In this document: positions 61,769-64,000 of the stretch, one piece after another
Numbering within the stretch: position 1 is the stretch's first letter
Layout of the letters: each line of letters opens with the position of its first letter
Source: Arthrobacter sp. ZGTC412
GTDB lineage: Bacteria; Actinomycetota; Actinomycetes; Actinomycetales; Micrococcaceae
Assembly (NCBI RefSeq): GCF_002929215.1
Contig: NZ_PJII01000007.1
Span: forward strand, 1 to 64,000
Direction: 5' to 3'
DNA length: 64,000 bases
Notes under the pieces: model-generated
The model's database searches: none
Told to the model about the DNA's origin: nothing
Seen by the model: only the letters and a program-made list of their open reading frames with translations
Translations under genes and position numbers: made by a program

Positions 61769-62320
61769 GTGGATTCAAACGACGTCCAGGCAGACCTCAA
61801 GCACGTTCTCTACACCAAGGAGCAGATCCAGCAGCGGATCACCGAGCTCGCTGCGCAGATCGACAAGGACTACGAGGGCCGCGAAATCCTCATCGTGGGC
61901 GTCCTCAAGGGCGCTGTTATGGTCATGGCTGACCTTGCACGTGCACTCCACAGCCACATCTCCATGGACTGGATGGCCGTTTCCTCCTACGGCTCCGGCA
62001 CCCAGTCCTCCGGCGTTGTCCGGATTCTGAAGGACCTGGACACGGACCTTATGGGCAAGGATGTGCTGATCGTCGAGGACATCATCGACTCCGGCCTCAC
62101 GCTGTCCTGGTTGAAGACCAACCTGGAATCGCGCGGCACCGCCTCGGTTGAAATCTGCACGGCTTTCCGCAAGCCCACCGCCGCGAAGGTGGAAATCGAC
62201 GTTAAGTACGTTGGCTACGACATCCCCAACGAATTTGTGGTGGGCTACGGCCTGGACTACGCCGAGAAGTACCGCAACCTCGACTTCGTGGGAACCCTCG
62301 CTCCGCACGTTTACGAGTAG
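61769..62320 (+). CDS. hpt: hypoxanthine phosphoribosyltransferase
   Basis: This 183-residue type I phosphoribosyltransferase salvages hypoxanthine and guanine. The PRPP loop is VLIVEDIIDSGLTLS, with GVLKGAVMVMADLARAL before it and VGYGLDYAEKYRN near the end. GTG 61769 with AGGAG 6 nt upstream is preferred over TTG 61766. It lies 30 nt after tilS and is probably in the same transcript; the usual next gene, ftsH, is separated by a LacI gene here. Confidence 0.95.
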   Translation: MDSNDVQADLKHVLYTKEQIQQRITELAAQIDKDYEGREILIVGVLKGAVMVMADLARALHSHISMDWMAVSSYGSGTQSSGVVRILKDLDTDLMGKDVLIVEDIIDSGLTLSWLKTNLESRGTASVEICTAFRKPTAAKVEIDVKYVGYDIPNEFVVGYGLDYAEKYRNLDFVGTLAPHVYE

Positions 62321-62338
62321 GCTGCGCCCCACGCCACC

Positions 62339-63379
62339 TTGCGCAAAAACGTTGGGATAAGGGACGTGGCCCTCGCCGCCGGGGTGTCCGTCACCACCGT
62401 TTCCCACGTCCTGAACGATGTTGCCCACGCACGAATCAGCACCGAAACGCGGGACAAGGTGCGGTCCGCCGCCCGGCAACTGGGTTACGGGCCGAACCGC
62501 CTTGCGCAGGCCCTCCGCAGCAGGCGCACCGGGATTCTCGGGCTGGTCAGCGAAAATATTGCCACCACGCCGCACGCCGGGCGGATCATCCTGGGTGCTG
62601 ATGATGCTGCCCGGGCCCGCGGCTACACCCTGATGGTTATCAACACGTCCGGAACGGCAAGCCCGGCCTCACGCAAAGCGGACGTGGAGACGCTGCTCGA
62701 GCGGCAGGTGGACGGCATCCTTTACGCCACCATGTACCACCGGACCGTGGATGCCCCGGTCAACCTGTGCAAGGTGCCGTCTGTCCTCGTCGGTGCCGTC
62801 AGCGCCGGTGAAGGCTTCCCGTCGGTGGTCCCGGACGAGTACGCCGGCGCGCGCACCGCCGTCGAAACCCTGCTTGCCGCCGGGCACACCCGTATCGGCT
62901 TCATCAACAACGCCGCGGCCGCACCCTCAACCCGTGCACGGCTCTGCGGCTTCCGCGGAACCCTCACCGGCGCTGGGCTCGACGGCGGGACGGCACCTGT
63001 GGAGGCAGCCTCCCCAGATGCAAAGGGGGGATACGAGGCCGCACGCAGGATCCTCGAAGGCGCCAACCCTCCGTCGGCCCTGTTCTGCTACAACGACCGC
63101 ATGGCGATGGGTGCCTACCGTGCGGCGGCGGAGTTGGGTTTGGCCATCCCCGGGGACCTCTCCGTTGTTGGCTTCGACGACCAGGAACTGATCGCTGCCA
63201 ACCTGCACCCCGGGCTGACCACCGTTGCCCTGCCCCACTATGAGATGGGTTCGTGGGCCGCTGAACGACTGATCGAAACGGTGGAAGGAACGACTGGGCA
63301 GGGCGGGGCGGTCCCGGAACCAGTCCTGCTTGGCTGTCCCCTGGTACCCCGCGGCTCCGTGGCCGGGCCCGGGATCTAA
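62339..63379 (+). CDS. LacI-family transcriptional regulator
   Basis: This 346-residue regulator has the LacI helix-turn-helix and hinge (GIRDVALAAGVSVTTVSHVL then RLAQALRSRRTGILGLV), followed by a periplasmic-binding-protein-like sugar domain with SALFCYNDRMAMGAYRAA and LSVVGFDDQELIAANLHPG. It starts with TTG 62339, the only possible start before an upstream stop, without a clear ribosome site, 18 nt after hpt. Target and effector are unknown; no sugar transport genes are adjacent. Confidence 0.88.
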   Translation: MRKNVGIRDVALAAGVSVTTVSHVLNDVAHARISTETRDKVRSAARQLGYGPNRLAQALRSRRTGILGLVSENIATTPHAGRIILGADDAARARGYTLMVINTSGTASPASRKADVETLLERQVDGILYATMYHRTVDAPVNLCKVPSVLVGAVSAGEGFPSVVPDEYAGARTAVETLLAAGHTRIGFINNAAAAPSTRARLCGFRGTLTGAGLDGGTAPVEAASPDAKGGYEAARRILEGANPPSALFCYNDRMAMGAYRAAAELGLAIPGDLSVVGFDDQELIAANLHPGLTTVALPHYEMGSWAAERLIETVEGTTGQGGAVPEPVLLGCPLVPRGSVAGPGI

Positions 63380-63531
63380 GCCCAGCGCGGGCCCCGGCCC
63401 GGGCGGCGACGGCCACTACGCCCAGAGGGAACTTTTGCCCCGCACCATGCGTGATCTACTCCGGACGGTGTATAGCTAGAAGCTGACGCAGCACCATCAC
63501 GCGCGCAGACTACTCGCCGTGCAGCACTACC

Positions 63532-63559
63532 AGGAGGGACGGGGCCAGCCCCCGAACAG
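63532..63559 (+). other. ftsH leader: AGGAGG, small hairpin, then ATG
   Basis: AGGAGG (63532-63537) lies 22 nt before ATG 63560, too far in linear sequence. A hairpin of CGGGG (63540-63544) and CCCCG (63550-63554) lies between them and would reduce the effective distance to about 7 nt. Confidence 0.5.
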
Positions 63560-64000
63560 ATGAAAGCTAAGAACTTCTTCAAGGGCCCGGGCATCTGGAT
63601 CGTTGTCGTGATCGGCATGCTCCTGGTGGCCTTTGCAACGCTGGCTCCCGGCGGTGCCGCACGGATTGACACTGACAAGGGCCTCGAACTGCTCGCCGGC
63701 GACAACGTTGAGCAGGCAAAGATCTTCGATGGTGAAAACCGCGTTGACCTGGTGCTGAAGGAAAACTACCAGCAGGACGGGCAGGACAAGGGCAAGAGCG
63801 TCCAGTTCTTCTTCGTTGACGCCCGTGCCCAGGACGTTGTCCGGGCTGTCACCGCTTCCGCTCCCACCGGCGGCTATACGGACCAGCCGATCGAAAGCAA
63901 CTGGTTCTCCGGCCTGCTCTCCCTCCTGATCCCGGTCATCCTCCTCGGTGCCCTTTTCTGGTTCCTGATGACCCGCATGCAGGGCGGCGGCTCCAAGATC
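63560..64000 (+). CDS. ftsH: ATP-dependent zinc metalloprotease FtsH, N-terminal part
   Basis: The window holds the first 147 codons of FtsH. Visible are the short basic N-terminus, the first transmembrane helix (GIWIVVVIGMLLVAFATLA), the extracytoplasmic domain (about residues 32-115) and the second helix (WFSGLLSLLIPVILLGALFWF), followed by LMTRMQGGGSKI where the AAA+ domain begins. The ATPase and protease domains lie beyond the window edge. The ATG is preceded by AGGAGG plus a small hairpin. About 160 nt of non-coding sequence separates it from the LacI gene, with a TATAGCT patch near 63473 that may be promoter. Confidence 0.93.
   Translation, partial: MKAKNFFKGPGIWIVVVIGMLLVAFATLAPGGAARIDTDKGLELLAGDNVEQAKIFDGENRVDLVLKENYQQDGQDKGKSVQFFFVDARAQDVVRAVTASAPTGGYTDQPIESNWFSGLLSLLIPVILLGALFWFLMTRMQGGGSKI

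Overview
The window is a dense, high-GC actinobacterial chromosome segment. Gene content and small lineage markers point to Micrococcaceae, probably Arthrobacter or Pseudarthrobacter: a DUF222/HNH protein, a mycothiol-dependent formaldehyde dehydrogenase, a DUF2342 zinc protease, and the order ppa-dacB-DUF2342-tilS-hpt-ftsH at the right end. The genus is inferred from style and synteny, not from a search. There is no rRNA, tRNA, CRISPR array, insertion sequence or prophage that I can support.

Layout. Positions 96-1853: a DUF222/HNH endonuclease and a small acidic protein, closed by a long hairpin terminator. Positions 1946-8848: a divergent pair of units. The leftward unit is mycothiol formaldehyde dehydrogenase, a metallo-beta-lactamase-fold hydrolase and an FdhF/YdeP molybdo-oxidoreductase. 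The rightward unit is creatinase followed by an IclR regulator. Creatine breakdown gives sarcosine, and sarcosine oxidation gives formaldehyde, so the block reads as supply plus disposal of a C1 unit. The roughly 490 bp between the units holds two convincing promoters and an array of GTTGCA/TGCAAC palindromes.

Positions 8858-23967: a HAD phosphatase, a glycerophosphodiesterase, a leftward signalling unit (hybrid histidine kinase, GGDEF-EAL, EAL), a methyltransferase, two SDR oxidoreductases, glycerate kinase, a glycosyltransferase, and several small hydrophilic acidic proteins of the stress-protein type. Five promoter regions here and further right carry a related palindrome, TAAGYWKRCTKA. 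Positions 24069-33611: a GAF-ANTAR protein overlapping an SGNH hydrolase, a uracil/xanthine permease divergent from a RutE-like nitroreductase, a 2H phosphoesterase, phosphoglucomutase, a NERD protein, a DUF4190 membrane protein and an NCS1 permease. A repeat with three copies of a 14-mer lies at 28111-28174.

Positions 33744-38718: a GntR regulator divergent from a MatC-type transporter, a CaiB/BaiF CoA-transferase and a fused AccD-AccA carboxyltransferase. This looks like a variant malonate or dicarboxylate utilisation operon. Positions 38802-44126: a LapA-like membrane protein, small proteins, an amidase overlapping a peptidase E homologue, rhodanese and prephenate dehydratase. Positions 44146-53895: a diacylglycerol-kinase-type lipid kinase divergent from serS, an AbiEi-like/PD-(D/E)XK protein, a HAD phosphatase, a histidine phosphatase, an AEC transporter, a helix-turn-helix protein and phosphoketolase. 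Positions 53892-64000: DUF429, two esterase-type hydrolases, ppa, dacB, the DUF2342 protease, tilS, hpt, a LacI regulator and the 5' part of ftsH.

Two general traits stand out. Several genes appear leaderless, with a TANNNT -10 box exactly 6 nt before ATG or GTG (8858, 10079, 16416, 45293). Three convergent gene pairs share their stop codons through 4-nt overlaps. Start codons were chosen from Shine-Dalgarno spacing, -10 spacing and family N-termini; several are TTG or GTG.
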